Assembly: GCA_903970515.1 (NCBI GenBank)
Contig: CAJCJA010000017.1
Coordinates: 1-50,405 of the forward strand
Length of the DNA stretch: 50,405 nt
Direction: 5' to 3'
From: Candidatus Saccharibacteria bacterium CG_4_10_14_0_2_um_filter_52_9
Lineage (GTDB): Bacteria > Actinomycetota > Acidimicrobiia > Acidimicrobiales > RAAP-2
How positions within the stretch are numbered: position 1 is the stretch's first letter; every line of letters starts with the position of its first letter. A model generated the notes under the pieces. The model was not told the DNA's origin. It made no database searches and saw only the letters and a program-made list of their open reading frames with translations. This document shows positions 39,237 through 47,617 of the stretch, one piece after another. The translations under genes were made by a program, and so were the position numbers.

Positions 39237-40727
39237 ATGAGTGATGCCACGTTGATCCCGGAACCCGACGTTTCTGAAGAGCATCCATTGTCCGAACACT
39301 GGGTGTGGGTGGGTCCGCATCGCCCGCCGTGTCCCCGAGCCCTGTTCGAACACATGACGAGTTACTGGGACGTCGCCGCACCGTCGTCCGACGTGCATCC
39401 CGCCGCCGCCTTCACGAAACTTCGGCGCGCGGCGATTGGCGAGCGATTCGAGGGAAAGACACTCGTGATCCCGACGGGCAATCCCAAGGTCCGCGCGAAC
39501 GACACCGACTACCGATTCCGCGCGGGGACCGACTTCTTTTATCTCACGGGTTGCGCGGAACCCGACGCCGTGCTCGTCATCGCACCCAGTCCCACCGGTC
39601 CACGATCGACGCTCTACGTCCCGCACCGGCGCGATCACCATACCCACGAATTCTTCACCGACGCCCGCTACGGCGAACTCTGGGTCGGAGCTCGACGCGG
39701 CGTCGAAGAATCGGCCACGTATTACGACATCGAGACCGCTCCCCTCGAGTATCTCGAAAAGGACCTCGCGTCGCTCAAGACCAAAGAAGCGCTCACCTTA
39801 CGAGGTTTCGACGCCGACGTCGACACACTGCTGAAGGAGAACACCGACGACGAGCAGCTCGCCGTCGCCTTGAGCGAACAGCGACTGGTGAAGGACGACT
39901 TCGAAATCGCCCAACTTCAACTCGCCATTCACTACACCGTCAAGGGATTTGAGGACGTGGTTCGCTCCCTCCCGAGCGCCGTCGGACGTGGCGAACGAGT
40001 GATCGAGGGTATTTTCAATCTGCGCGCGCGCGTCGAGGGTAACGACGTTGGCTACGACACCATCGCCGCCAGCGGGTCACACGCGACGACGCTTCACTGG
40101 ACCCGCAATGACGGCGACGTCCGCGAGGGCGAGTTGTTACTGCTCGACGCCGGGGTCGAGTGCCACAATCTCTATACCGCTGACGTCACGCGCACCATGC
40201 CGATCAACGGTTCCTTCACCCCAGCGCAACGCAGCATCTACGAACTTGTCCTCAAGGCCCAAAAGGCGGGCATCGCCGCGGTGAAACCGGGCGTCCCCTT
40301 CATGGCGGCGAACGATGCCGCGATGAAGGTCCTCGCGGAAGGTCTCTTCGAACTGGGTATCTTGTCCGAAGAGCCATCGACGGCACTGCGCAAGGACCGC
40401 CAACTACATCGTCGCTACACGCTGCACGGCGTGAGCCACATGCTGGGTATCGACGTGCACGACTGCTCGAACGCACGCAACGAGGTCTATCTCGGCGAGT
40501 TACACGAGGGCTACGTCTTGACGGTGGAGCCGGGTCTCTATTTCCAGCCCAACGACTTGACCGTACCCGTCGAATACCGCGGGATCGGCGTGCGCATCGA
40601 AGACGACATCCTCGTCACCGCGACCGGCGCGAAGAACCTTTCGGCGGCGCTGCCTCGCGAGCCCAAGGCGCTCGAGGACTGGATGACGGAGATCTGGTCG
40701 CGCGGCACGCCCGACCTCGGACTCTGA
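39237..40727 (+). CDS. pepP: Xaa-Pro aminopeptidase (M24B)
   Basis: 496 residues. It removes N-terminal residues preceding proline. The N-terminal creatinase-like domain (about 1-230) includes YRFRAGTDFFYLTGCAEPDA. The pita-bread metallopeptidase domain carries the five metal ligands: Asp in LLLDAGVE, Asp in LYTADVTRTM, His in HGVSHMLGIDVHD, Glu in LTVEPGLYF, and Glu in GVRIEDDILVT. It has about 60 residues more at the N-terminus than E. coli PepP, starting SDATLIPEPDVSEEHPL, as in actinobacterial homologues. Likely leaderless. Cytosolic, no signal peptide. Confidence 0.93.
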   Translation: MSDATLIPEPDVSEEHPLSEHWVWVGPHRPPCPRALFEHMTSYWDVAAPSSDVHPAAAFTKLRRAAIGERFEGKTLVIPTGNPKVRANDTDYRFRAGTDFFYLTGCAEPDAVLVIAPSPTGPRSTLYVPHRRDHHTHEFFTDARYGELWVGARRGVEESATYYDIETAPLEYLEKDLASLKTKEALTLRGFDADVDTLLKENTDDEQLAVALSEQRLVKDDFEIAQLQLAIHYTVKGFEDVVRSLPSAVGRGERVIEGIFNLRARVEGNDVGYDTIAASGSHATTLHWTRNDGDVREGELLLLDAGVECHNLYTADVTRTMPINGSFTPAQRSIYELVLKAQKAGIAAVKPGVPFMAANDAAMKVLAEGLFELGILSEEPSTALRKDRQLHRRYTLHGVSHMLGIDVHDCSNARNEVYLGELHEGYVLTVEPGLYFQPNDLTVPVEYRGIGVRIEDDILVTATGAKNLSAALPREPKALEDWMTEIWSRGTPDLGL

Positions 40728-40764
40728 CGTTCGTCCACGAGAGAAGTAACGGAGGAAAGTAGAT

Positions 40765-41781
40765 ATGGCGACGGACAAGCCAATGCAGCTAGCCATGGTG
40801 GGACTGGGACGGATGGGGGCCAACCTCGTCCAGCGTGTCGTGCGCGACGGGCATCGTTGCGTCGTGTTCGATACCAATGCCGACGCGGTGAAGAAGCTCG
40901 AGGGTGACGCCGTCACGGGCGCGACTTCTTTGGCAGACCTCGTCTCCAAACTCAGCGGGCCGCGCGCCATCTGGTTGATGCTCCCCGCCGCCATCACCCA
41001 AGCAGTCCTCGATGAACTCACGCCGTTGCTGTCGCCCGGCGACATCGTGATCGACGGCGGCAATTCGTTCTACCAAGACGACATCACGAGGAGCGCCCAA
41101 CTCGCCACGAAGAGCATTCACTACGTCGACTGCGGCACGAGTGGCGGCATCTGGGGTTTGGAGCGTGGTTACAGCTTGATGATTGGTGGCGAGGACGAGG
41201 TCGTCAAGCATCTCGACCCAATCTTTCATTCCATCGCGCCCGGCGGCGAACCCAGTCCCGGGCGTGTCGCGGACCACGCATCATTCGGTTACTTGCACTG
41301 TGGGCCCAATGGCGCTGGTCACTTCGTCAAGATGGTGCACAATGGCGTCGAGTACGGCATGATGGCGTCGATCGCCGAAGGACTCAGCATCATCAAGCAC
41401 GCCAACGCCGGAAAGCAAAAGGTCGTCGCCGACGCCGAGACCTCGCCCATTGCGCATCCCGAGTTCTACTCCTTTGACATCAACGTCGCCGACGTCGCGG
41501 AGGTGTGGCGACACGGTTCCGTCGTGAGTTCCTGGCTCGTCGACCTGACCGCCCAAGCACTCGCGAGCTCTCCGGAATTGGCGGAGTACAGCGGGCGCGT
41601 CTCTGACTCGGGCGAGGGCCGATGGACCGTGCAGGCGGCGATCGAAGAATCGGTGCCCGCGCCCGTCATCAGTGCCGCCCTCTGGCAACGATACGAATCG
41701 CGTGCGCAAGGTGACTTCACTGGAAAGATACTCTCCGCCATGCGCGCCGAGTTCGGTGGACACGTGGAGAAACCCTCTTAA
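40765..41781 (+). CDS. gnd: 6-phosphogluconate dehydrogenase, decarboxylating, short (GntZ/YqeC) type
   Basis: 338 residues. It oxidises 6-phosphogluconate to ribulose 5-phosphate and CO2. AMVGLGRMGANLVQRVVRDG is the N-terminal dinucleotide loop. DIVIDGGNSFYQD is strand E. HYVDCGTSGGIWGLERGYSL is the substrate loop. CGPNGAGHFVKMVHNGVEYG has the catalytic Lys and His-Asn. The short form (about 300-340 residues) is typically NAD-preferring, unlike the 470-residue NADP enzyme. A clear GGAGG precedes ATG 40765. One base separates it from gluconokinase, so both serve gluconate entry into the pentose phosphate pathway. Confidence 0.92.
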   Translation: MATDKPMQLAMVGLGRMGANLVQRVVRDGHRCVVFDTNADAVKKLEGDAVTGATSLADLVSKLSGPRAIWLMLPAAITQAVLDELTPLLSPGDIVIDGGNSFYQDDITRSAQLATKSIHYVDCGTSGGIWGLERGYSLMIGGEDEVVKHLDPIFHSIAPGGEPSPGRVADHASFGYLHCGPNGAGHFVKMVHNGVEYGMMASIAEGLSIIKHANAGKQKVVADAETSPIAHPEFYSFDINVADVAEVWRHGSVVSSWLVDLTAQALASSPELAEYSGRVSDSGEGRWTVQAAIEESVPAPVISAALWQRYESRAQGDFTGKILSAMRAEFGGHVEKPS

Positions 41782-41782
41782 G

Positions 41783-42292
41783 GTGCCCGCAACGTCGTCG
41801 GTCGTCGTCATGGGTGTGTCCGGATCGGGAAAGACCACCATCGGCGAAGCACTCGCTCACGAGTTGCACGTCGAGTTCCTCGACGCCGACTGGCTGCACT
41901 CGCACGACAATCGCGAAATGATGGCGTCGGGTCATGCGCTTGACGACGAGCAACGTCTTCCCTGGCTCCACGCAGTGGGCGAGCATTTGCGCGACGCCCG
42001 AGCACGTGGCGTCGGTCTCATCTGCGCATGCTCGGCACTGAAGAAGGCGTACCGCGACGTACTTCGCGATTACGTCAGCGACGTGTTTTTTCTGTTCCTC
42101 GATGGTTCACCCGAATTACTCGAGGAACGTCTTAACGCCCGCCACCACGAATTCATGCCGGCGTCGCTCCTCGCCTCGCAGCTCGCCACGCTGGAACCGC
42201 TCGGTCCCGACGAGTTGGGGATGCGCGTCGACGTCAGCGCGACGCCGGACGATATTGTCGCACGAGCGCTGCTCGCTCTGGGGACTGGCTAG
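41783..42292 (+). CDS. gntK: gluconokinase, GntK type
   Basis: 169 residues. It phosphorylates gluconate to 6-phosphogluconate, the substrate of the enzyme encoded just upstream. VVVMGVSGSGKTTIGEALAH is the Walker A loop. FLDADWLHSHDNREMMASGH is the gluconate-binding loop (usually D-x-H-x-x-x-N-x-x-K-M-x-x-G). CSALKKAYRDVLR is the ACSALKxxYRDxLR signature. The frame opens at 41672, inside gnd. GTG 41783, one base after the gnd stop, is the fitting start. The stop shares CTAG (42289-42292) with the convergent P450 gene. No gluconate permease is seen. Confidence 0.92.
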   Translation: MPATSSVVVMGVSGSGKTTIGEALAHELHVEFLDADWLHSHDNREMMASGHALDDEQRLPWLHAVGEHLRDARARGVGLICACSALKKAYRDVLRDYVSDVFFLFLDGSPELLEERLNARHHEFMPASLLASQLATLEPLGPDELGMRVDVSATPDDIVARALLALGTG

Positions 42293-43494
42293 GCGACGCG
42301 AAGCGGGACGTGACGAGGTCCGCGCACTTGTCCCGGCGCCCACGTGACGCCACTCGACTCATCGAGTTCGAACTTCTGATAGCGCTTCGTGAATTCCTCC
42401 AGCGCGACGCGAAGTTCCAATCGAGCGAGATTCGATCCCACGCAGCGGTGTATGCCTAAGCCGAACGCGGCGTGTCGATTCACGGCGCGGTCGATGATGA
42501 ACGTGTCAGCGTCATCAAACGCTTCGGGGTCGCGATTCGCCGCGGGAAAGCCAAGGAGAATCCAATCGTCCTTCTTCATCGGACAACCATCGAATTCGTA
42601 GTCCTCGCGCACCAGACGAGCCATCGTCACCGGTGCGTAGAAACGGAGGAACTCCTCGACCGCGAGGGGCATCAGGTCGGGTTCGTTCACCAAGCGAGCG
42701 AGGTCATCGGGATGTGTCGCCAAATGCCAGATGGACGAGCCAATCGCCGACCACGTGGTGTCGATTCCCGCCACCAAGATGAGCACCATGGAACCTCGTA
42801 CGTGCTCGGGAGCGAGCTTGCTCCCGTTGACCTCGACGTTCAAGAGGAAACTCGTAAGGTCGTCGCGAGGATTCGCGATGTGATCCTCGATCTGCTTCGT
42901 GAAGTACTCGGCCATGGGTTCGAACATGGGTCCACGAATTTCGGGTTCCAGGTCGATGAGGTCAAGGACGAGGTGCACGAACTCACGAAACTTTTCATCG
43001 TCCTCTGGCGGGAAGCCGAGCATGTGGGCAATGACGCCCGGCGGAATGAATTGGGCGTAGTCGCTGCCGGCGTCGATGACGTCGCGACCACGCTGGGCGT
43101 CGAGATGTTTATTGCAAAGCGCGCGAATCTGGGGCTCAAGTGCGTTGATTGGGCCCGGCGCGAAGGCGGGTAACAGCAGTCGTCGCGCGATCTGGTGAAA
43201 CGGCGGGTCCGAGGTGATCGGTGGCGCCGGACCAACCGGAGCGGGTGGCGAGTTGGGCGGAAACTTGTTCTTCGTCACCACCACCAAGCGACTCGTAAAG
43301 TGATCGGTGTCGTTCGCGATTCGTGACACCGCGTCGTGCGTCGTCGGGAACCAGCCGCCTCCGTAGCGCTCGGTGTGCGCGACGGGACAGCGTTCGCGAA
43401 GGTCCTCCCATATGGGATAAGGGTTGTTCACCCATTGGGGATCGGTGTGGTCCCAATCGGTCGCGAAATCGACTACTGGTTCTCCGTCAGGCAT
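42289..43494 (-). CDS. cytochrome P450 (second of a tandem pair)
   Basis: 401 residues, soluble bacterial P450. ILVAGIDTTWSAIGSSI is the I-helix with the oxygen-activating acid-Thr pair. AVEEFLRFYAPVTMARLVRE has E-x-x-R. AAFGLGIHRCVGSNLARLEL is the heme-binding loop with the thiolate Cys. TSDPPFHQIARRLLLPAF is the C-helix region. It aligns end to end with the P450 encoded just upstream, for example the shared DFATDWDHTDPQWV block, so it arose by tandem duplication. GAGGGAGA precedes ATG 43494. The substrate is unknown; sterols, terpenes or aromatic compounds are typical. Confidence 0.92.
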   Translation of the reverse strand: MPDGEPVVDFATDWDHTDPQWVNNPYPIWEDLRERCPVAHTERYGGGWFPTTHDAVSRIANDTDHFTSRLVVVTKNKFPPNSPPAPVGPAPPITSDPPFHQIARRLLLPAFAPGPINALEPQIRALCNKHLDAQRGRDVIDAGSDYAQFIPPGVIAHMLGFPPEDDEKFREFVHLVLDLIDLEPEIRGPMFEPMAEYFTKQIEDHIANPRDDLTSFLLNVEVNGSKLAPEHVRGSMVLILVAGIDTTWSAIGSSIWHLATHPDDLARLVNEPDLMPLAVEEFLRFYAPVTMARLVREDYEFDGCPMKKDDWILLGFPAANRDPEAFDDADTFIIDRAVNRHAAFGLGIHRCVGSNLARLELRVALEEFTKRYQKFELDESSGVTWAPGQVRGPRHVPLRVA

Positions 43495-43527
43495 GTCTCC
43501 CTCTCGGGGCCCTAGGCCCTTGCATCG

Positions 43528-44736
43528 TCAACGCAAGATTCGAATCGGCAGGTTGCGCGGACCGCGGACTTGTCCCGGCGCCCACGTGACGTCGGACGGA
43601 TCAGCCAACTCGAAGCGCGGGTGACGCGCGATGAATTCCTCAATCGCGACGCGCAACTCCATGCGCGCGAGGTTCGACCCGGCGCAGCGATGGATGCCGA
43701 GTCCGAAGGCAACGTGACGGTTCTCCACGCGGTCGATGATGAACTTATCCGCGTCCTTGAACACCGCGGGGTCGCGGTTGGCCGCGGGAAAGCCCAAGAG
43801 CAGCCAGTCGTCCTCCTTCATGGGACAACCCAAATACTCCATGTCGTGCTTGACCAATCGGGCCATCGTCACCGGCGCGTAGAAGCGCAAGAACTCCTCG
43901 ATCGCGACGGGCATGAGGTCGGGCTCGTTGACGAGTCGCGCGAGGTCATCGGGATGTGACGCGAGATGCCACAGCGCCGCACCGATCGCCGACCACGTCG
44001 TGTCGATACCCGCCACCAACGTCAGGATGATGGTGCCCGCGATGTGCTCGTCTTGGAGCTTGTTGCCCTCGATCTCGGCGTTCAAGAGGTAGTTGGTGAA
44101 GTCGTCACGGGGATGCTCGCGGTGATCCTCGATCTGGACGCGAAGGTATTCCTCAATAGGAGCGAATTCTTCAATTCGCTCTTCTTCGGGGTGATCGACA
44201 CCCTCCATGATCACGTGGACGAACTCACGAAACGTCTCTTCGTCCTCTGCGGGGAAACCGAGGAGTTGTTGGATGACCGTGGGTGGGATGTACTGCGCGT
44301 AGTCCATGCCACCGTTGATGATCTCGTGGTCGCCGAGGTTGTCCAACAGGCGACGACAGAGGGCGCGTACTTGCGGTTCAAGTTCGTTCACGGGTCCCGG
44401 CGCAAGTGCGGGCAGCATGATGCGCCGAGCGATCGCGTGGAATGGTGGGTCCGACGTGATGGGCGGCGCGACGCCAATGGGCGCGGGCAGCGCGTCGTCA
44501 TCGGGTCGCCCGTTACCAACGACGACCGTGCGGCTCGTGAAGTTCTCGGTGTCCTTCGCCACCATCGAGACACCTTCGTGCGTCGCGGGGAACCATCCGC
44601 CACCGAAGCGCTCAGTGTGCGCAACGGGGCAGCGTTGGCGCAGGTCTTCCCAGATGGGGTAGGGGTCCTGCACCCACTGGGGGTCGGTGTGGTCCCAGTC
44701 AGTCGCGAAGTCTTCCACGGGCGGCTTGATGGTCAT
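43528..44736 (-). CDS. cytochrome P450 (first of a tandem pair)
   Basis: 402 residues. LTLVAGIDTTWSAIGAALWH is the I-helix. AIEEFLRFYAPVTMARLVKH is the E-x-x-R region. VAFGLGIHRCAGSNLARMEL is the heme loop. Compared with the downstream copy it differs mainly in the B-C region (RPDDDALPAPIGVAPPITSD against KNKFPPNSPPAPVGPAPPIT) and in the F-G region (VDHPEEERIEEFAP). Those parts line the substrate pocket, so the two may have different substrates. ATG 44736 overlaps the ferredoxin stop by ATGA, which ties electron donor and oxidase. No ferredoxin reductase is nearby. Confidence 0.93.
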   Translation of the reverse strand: MTIKPPVEDFATDWDHTDPQWVQDPYPIWEDLRQRCPVAHTERFGGGWFPATHEGVSMVAKDTENFTSRTVVVGNGRPDDDALPAPIGVAPPITSDPPFHAIARRIMLPALAPGPVNELEPQVRALCRRLLDNLGDHEIINGGMDYAQYIPPTVIQQLLGFPAEDEETFREFVHVIMEGVDHPEEERIEEFAPIEEYLRVQIEDHREHPRDDFTNYLLNAEIEGNKLQDEHIAGTIILTLVAGIDTTWSAIGAALWHLASHPDDLARLVNEPDLMPVAIEEFLRFYAPVTMARLVKHDMEYLGCPMKEDDWLLLGFPAANRDPAVFKDADKFIIDRVENRHVAFGLGIHRCAGSNLARMELRVAIEEFIARHPRFELADPSDVTWAPGQVRGPRNLPIRILR

Positions 44737-44933
44737 CGGTCCTCCTCAATGAATATGGCGTGCTCGGGACAGTTCGATTGGGCGAGTCGCGCCTGCTCCA
44801 GGGTCCCTTCGGTGAGTATCCCGTCGCCAATCACTACACCGTTACCCAACTCGTCAAACCCAAAGAGATTGGGGGCGATAGAAAAACAGCGTCCTTGACC
44901 CTGGCAGAGATCTGCGTCGATCGTTACCTTCAC
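44733..44933 (-). CDS. ferredoxin, [3Fe-4S]-type, P450 partner
   Basis: 66 residues, starting MKVTIDADLCQGQGRCFSIA. Only three cysteines are in the cluster pattern: C10, C16 and the one in SNCPEHAIFIEE. G takes the place of the middle cysteine of C-x-x-C-x-x-C, so a [3Fe-4S] cluster is expected, as in many actinobacterial P450 ferredoxins. It passes electrons to one or both P450s downstream. GTG 44933 has GGAGGGG just upstream. First gene of the operon, lying 29 bp from a strong palindrome that overlaps its -10-like hexamer. Confidence 0.92.
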   Translation of the reverse strand: MKVTIDADLCQGQGRCFSIAPNLFGFDELGNGVVIGDGILTEGTLEQARLAQSNCPEHAIFIEEDR

Positions 44934-44959
44934 GACCCCTCCTTCGTGTTGTTATCGAG

Positions 44960-44965
44960 ACCTTA
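44960..44965 (-). promoter_or_regulatory. -10-like hexamer TAAGGT of the ferredoxin-P450 operon
   Basis: Minus-strand TAAGGT lies 26 nt before GTG 44933 and overlaps the end of the palindrome at 44963-44990. The transcript has a short leader with GGAGGGG. Confidence 0.4.
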
Positions 44966-44990
44966 CTACCGGGTAATTACCCGATAGTAA
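44963..44990. promoter_or_regulatory. 28-bp near-perfect palindrome, operator of the ferredoxin-P450 operon
   Basis: The left half TTACTACCGGGTAA (44963-44976) and right half TTACCCGATAGTAA (44977-44990) are reverse complements except for one symmetric position. The inner CGGGTAATTACCCG is perfect. The site covers the promoter region of the operon, so it very likely binds a dimeric repressor, for example a TetR family protein. No regulator gene is adjacent. Confidence 0.8.
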
Positions 44991-45098
44991 ATGGGTACTT
45001 GTCACTACCGAGCGCGTCTTTGCCGGGAAACTTCGGCACGCGACGATGCCCGCAGGTCGAATCGTCGCCAGTGGCAAGCAAATTCTTCCCACCAGGAA

Positions 45099-46280
45099 TT
45101 ACTGGGTTTCGATCTCCTCGCGGCTAATGCCTAGGAAGTACAAGACGGCATCTAGATACGGCACCGACAACGCGGTGTCGGCGTGCTCCTGGACGACCGG
45201 TTTGGCGTTAAAGGCAATGCCGAGTCCCGCGACCGAGATCATGTCGATGTCGTTGGCGCCGTCGCCCACGGCGACGGTCTGCTCGAGTGGCACGCCCACT
45301 TCTTGGGCGAAGCGTTCCAGTGCGCGCGCCTTGCCCGCTCGATCGACGATCGGTGCCGCGAGTTTGCCCGTCAAGACGCCATTTCGTATTTCGAGTCGAT
45401 TGGCCTCGAGATAGTCCACGTGCAGCTCCGCCATCAATGGGGCGAGCACCTCGACGAACCCTCCCGACACGACGGCGGGCACGTACCCGAGTCGATGCAG
45501 GGTGCGCAGAAGGGTGCGCGCGCCCGGGGTGAGTCGCAGTTTGGCCCGCACGTCATCGATGACCGATTCCGGCAGACCCGCCAGCAGCGCGACGCGACGT
45601 CGCAGCGACTCCGCGAAGTCGATCGCGCCCGACATCGCGGCGTCAGTGATCTTGGCCACCTCCTCGGCGCACCCGCACGCGTCGGCAAGCAAGTCAATGA
45701 CCTCGTCTTGCAAGAGCGTCGAGTCGGCGTCCATGACGACCAGGTGTTTGGCGCGGCGATGCAGTCCCGCACGCTGCACCGCGAGATCGAGACCCCACTG
45801 CTTCGCGACGGTGGCGAGATCTTCTCGCAACTCCGCTTGACTTGTCCCTTGCACGACGAGTTCATAGCAATCAACGGGATAGCTCGCTAAGTGGACGATG
45901 CGTTCACACGTCGAGTCGTGCTTGGCGAACGTCGAGAAGATTGCATCGAGTTGTCGCGCGCTTATCGAAAGAGCGAGCAGCGTCACGAGGAGACGTCCTC
46001 CGTGCACGACATCACTCGGTGTCACGGGCTCTACACTGACCGTGATGCCCCCGTCGACAATGTGATACTTAGCGATGACGTCGTGAACTTTCGTGGACGT
46101 CACCGAATCGTCGACGTTGATCTCGGCGCACAACACCAGCGCGCCACGAATCGTGATCTGGGCGACGTCGGTGATTTTCGCGCGATGCTCTTCAAGGGCG
46201 GCGAGTGCGGCGAACAACTCCGCGCCCACGCCAACACGGTCCGGTCCGCTCACGGTCACGAGAAAAGTGGACGAACTCAT
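45099..46280 (-). CDS. serB: phosphoserine phosphatase with N-terminal ACT domains
   Basis: 393 residues. It makes L-serine from phosphoserine, the last step of serine synthesis. Two ACT-like regions occupy the first 165 residues (FLVTVSGPDRVGVGAELFAA and LLVTLLALSISARQLDAIFS), as in mycobacterial SerB2, and would bind serine for feedback. The HAD domain shows VVMDADSTLLQDEVIDLLA (nucleophile), VPAVVSGGFVEVLAP (motif II), the motif III Lys in VDRAGKARAL, and VAVGDGANDIDMISVAGLGI (motif IV). TACGCT lies 7 nt before ATG 46280, so it is probably leaderless. It stands alone. Confidence 0.94.
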   Translation of the reverse strand: MSSSTFLVTVSGPDRVGVGAELFAALAALEEHRAKITDVAQITIRGALVLCAEINVDDSVTSTKVHDVIAKYHIVDGGITVSVEPVTPSDVVHGGRLLVTLLALSISARQLDAIFSTFAKHDSTCERIVHLASYPVDCYELVVQGTSQAELREDLATVAKQWGLDLAVQRAGLHRRAKHLVVMDADSTLLQDEVIDLLADACGCAEEVAKITDAAMSGAIDFAESLRRRVALLAGLPESVIDDVRAKLRLTPGARTLLRTLHRLGYVPAVVSGGFVEVLAPLMAELHVDYLEANRLEIRNGVLTGKLAAPIVDRAGKARALERFAQEVGVPLEQTVAVGDGANDIDMISVAGLGIAFNAKPVVQEHADTALSVPYLDAVLYFLGISREEIETQ

Positions 46281-46287
46281 TGATAGA

Positions 46288-46293
46288 AGCGTA
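46288..46293 (-). promoter_or_regulatory. -10-like hexamer TACGCT of serB
   Basis: Minus-strand TACGCT lies 7 nt before ATG 46280, with no ribosome-binding site between. Confidence 0.45.
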
Positions 46294-46348
46294 GAGGGTT
46301 ACTTCACGGCACTCACGTTTCGCCGCAACGCAGGACGCCAACGTGTTC

Positions 46349-47617
46349 CTAGGGCGCTTCCTGCGCTCGCAATTGGCGAACCTCCTCGACGTGGACGTCG
46401 CTTCGCAGGTCAAAGCGCCAGAGCGAAGGGAGCGCCGCGCCCACAACTCCGACCGAACCGGTTGCGGCGAGACCGCCAAAGGTCAAGGAGAAGCGAAGTG
46501 ACGTCCAGGCCGCCATGGCCCCGGCTCGGAATTGTCCGGCCATGGGTCCAATGGCGTAGGAGATCATCTCGAGTCCGCCCATTCGACCGCGGACGTCGGG
46601 CGGAATCGACTGATTCCACATGGTCTGGCGAAAGGTCGCGCTGTACGCGTCCGACGCCCCGGCGAAGGCCAAACCGAGAAACACCAGCCATAGCGACGTT
46701 TCGTAACCGAAGACCGCGATGCCGATCCCCCAGCCGGCTGCCGCAAAGACCAGACCTCGGCCCAAGCGTTGGACCCGTCGAGTCCACGAGGACATCAGCG
46801 TGGCGAGCAAGGTGCCTCCGGGCAACGCGCAGTAGAGGAGCGAAAGCGCGTAGGTCTCGTGGAAGTGAGCTGCCACGAAGGGCAACATCACTACCGGATA
46901 CGCCATGATCATCGCAATGATGTCGATCACGTACGTACCCATGATGTCGGGGCGACTCCTCGCGTAACGCACACCCTCGCGCATGAGCGCCGTCTGGCTG
47001 AGTGGACGCACGAACGGCACACGTACCGACGAAAGCGTGAACAAGAGACTGATCGAGAAAACGAACGTCACGAGATTGAAGAAGTACGACCAGCCGGGTC
47101 CCACGAGCACGGAGAGCAGACCGCCGATCGCGGGGCCAATGATAGACATCGACGCGCCACGCAGGACGTTCAGTTGCGAGGCCGAACGCTGCATGTCGTG
47201 GCTCACGAGTAATTGATTCATCGCCGAGATGCTCGGCGTCTGCACGCTGCCCGAAGAAATGATGAACGCGTCGAAGACGAAGATCGCCCAGACTCGAGGA
47301 TGACCGACGAAGGAATTGAGAAAGAGCATCAGCGTCGCCGCCATCAACACGGCTTCGCTCAGTATGATGACGCGTCGACGATCCCATCGATCCGCGATGA
47401 CGCCGCCGTAGAGGCCGAAGAAGAGCAGCGGGGCGAGTTCGACGAGTCCGAGGGCACCCACGTCCAGCGTCGAATGCGTCAGGTCGCGTAGTTGAAAGGC
47501 CGTTGCCACGTAGGTCGCTTGACCACCGAGCGCCGAGAAGAGACCGGCGATGTAGAGCCGCCGATACTGAGTGGACGCGCGCAGGGGCGTGAGGTCAAGT
47601 CCGAACAATGAGTTCAA
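46349..47617 (-). CDS. MFS transporter (MFS_3 / EntS-like exporter family)
   Basis: 422 residues, 12 predicted helices. The start LNSLFGLDLTPLRASTQYRR leads into YIAGLFSALGGQATYVATAF. FFGLYGGVIADRWDRRRVII is motif A. FIISSGSVQTPSISAMNQLL and LRGASMSIIGPAIGGLLSVL are typical of the MFS_3 group, with QSIPPDVRGRMGGLEMISYA in the second half. The open frame reaches 47794 inside the acyltransferase gene. TTG 47617, whose last three bases with the next one overlap the upstream stop as TTGA, is the natural coupled start. The exported compound is unknown. Confidence 0.82.
   Translation of the reverse strand: MNSLFGLDLTPLRASTQYRRLYIAGLFSALGGQATYVATAFQLRDLTHSTLDVGALGLVELAPLLFFGLYGGVIADRWDRRRVIILSEAVLMAATLMLFLNSFVGHPRVWAIFVFDAFIISSGSVQTPSISAMNQLLVSHDMQRSASQLNVLRGASMSIIGPAIGGLLSVLVGPGWSYFFNLVTFVFSISLLFTLSSVRVPFVRPLSQTALMREGVRYARSRPDIMGTYVIDIIAMIMAYPVVMLPFVAAHFHETYALSLLYCALPGGTLLATLMSSWTRRVQRLGRGLVFAAAGWGIGIAVFGYETSLWLVFLGLAFAGASDAYSATFRQTMWNQSIPPDVRGRMGGLEMISYAIGPMAGQFRAGAMAAWTSLRFSLTFGGLAATGSVGVVGAALPSLWRFDLRSDVHVEEVRQLRAQEAP

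Noticed and set aside
39190-39381. Extended N-terminus of the enoyl-CoA isomerase-like protein
   Set aside because: It overlaps the divergent aminopeptidase gene and its promoter; ATG 39189 has a -10 box at the expected distance.
45020-45045. TGCCG...CGGCA stem between serB and the ferredoxin operon as terminator
   Set aside because: The stem is only 5 bp with an 8-nt loop and no T-run, within what chance gives in G+C-rich DNA.
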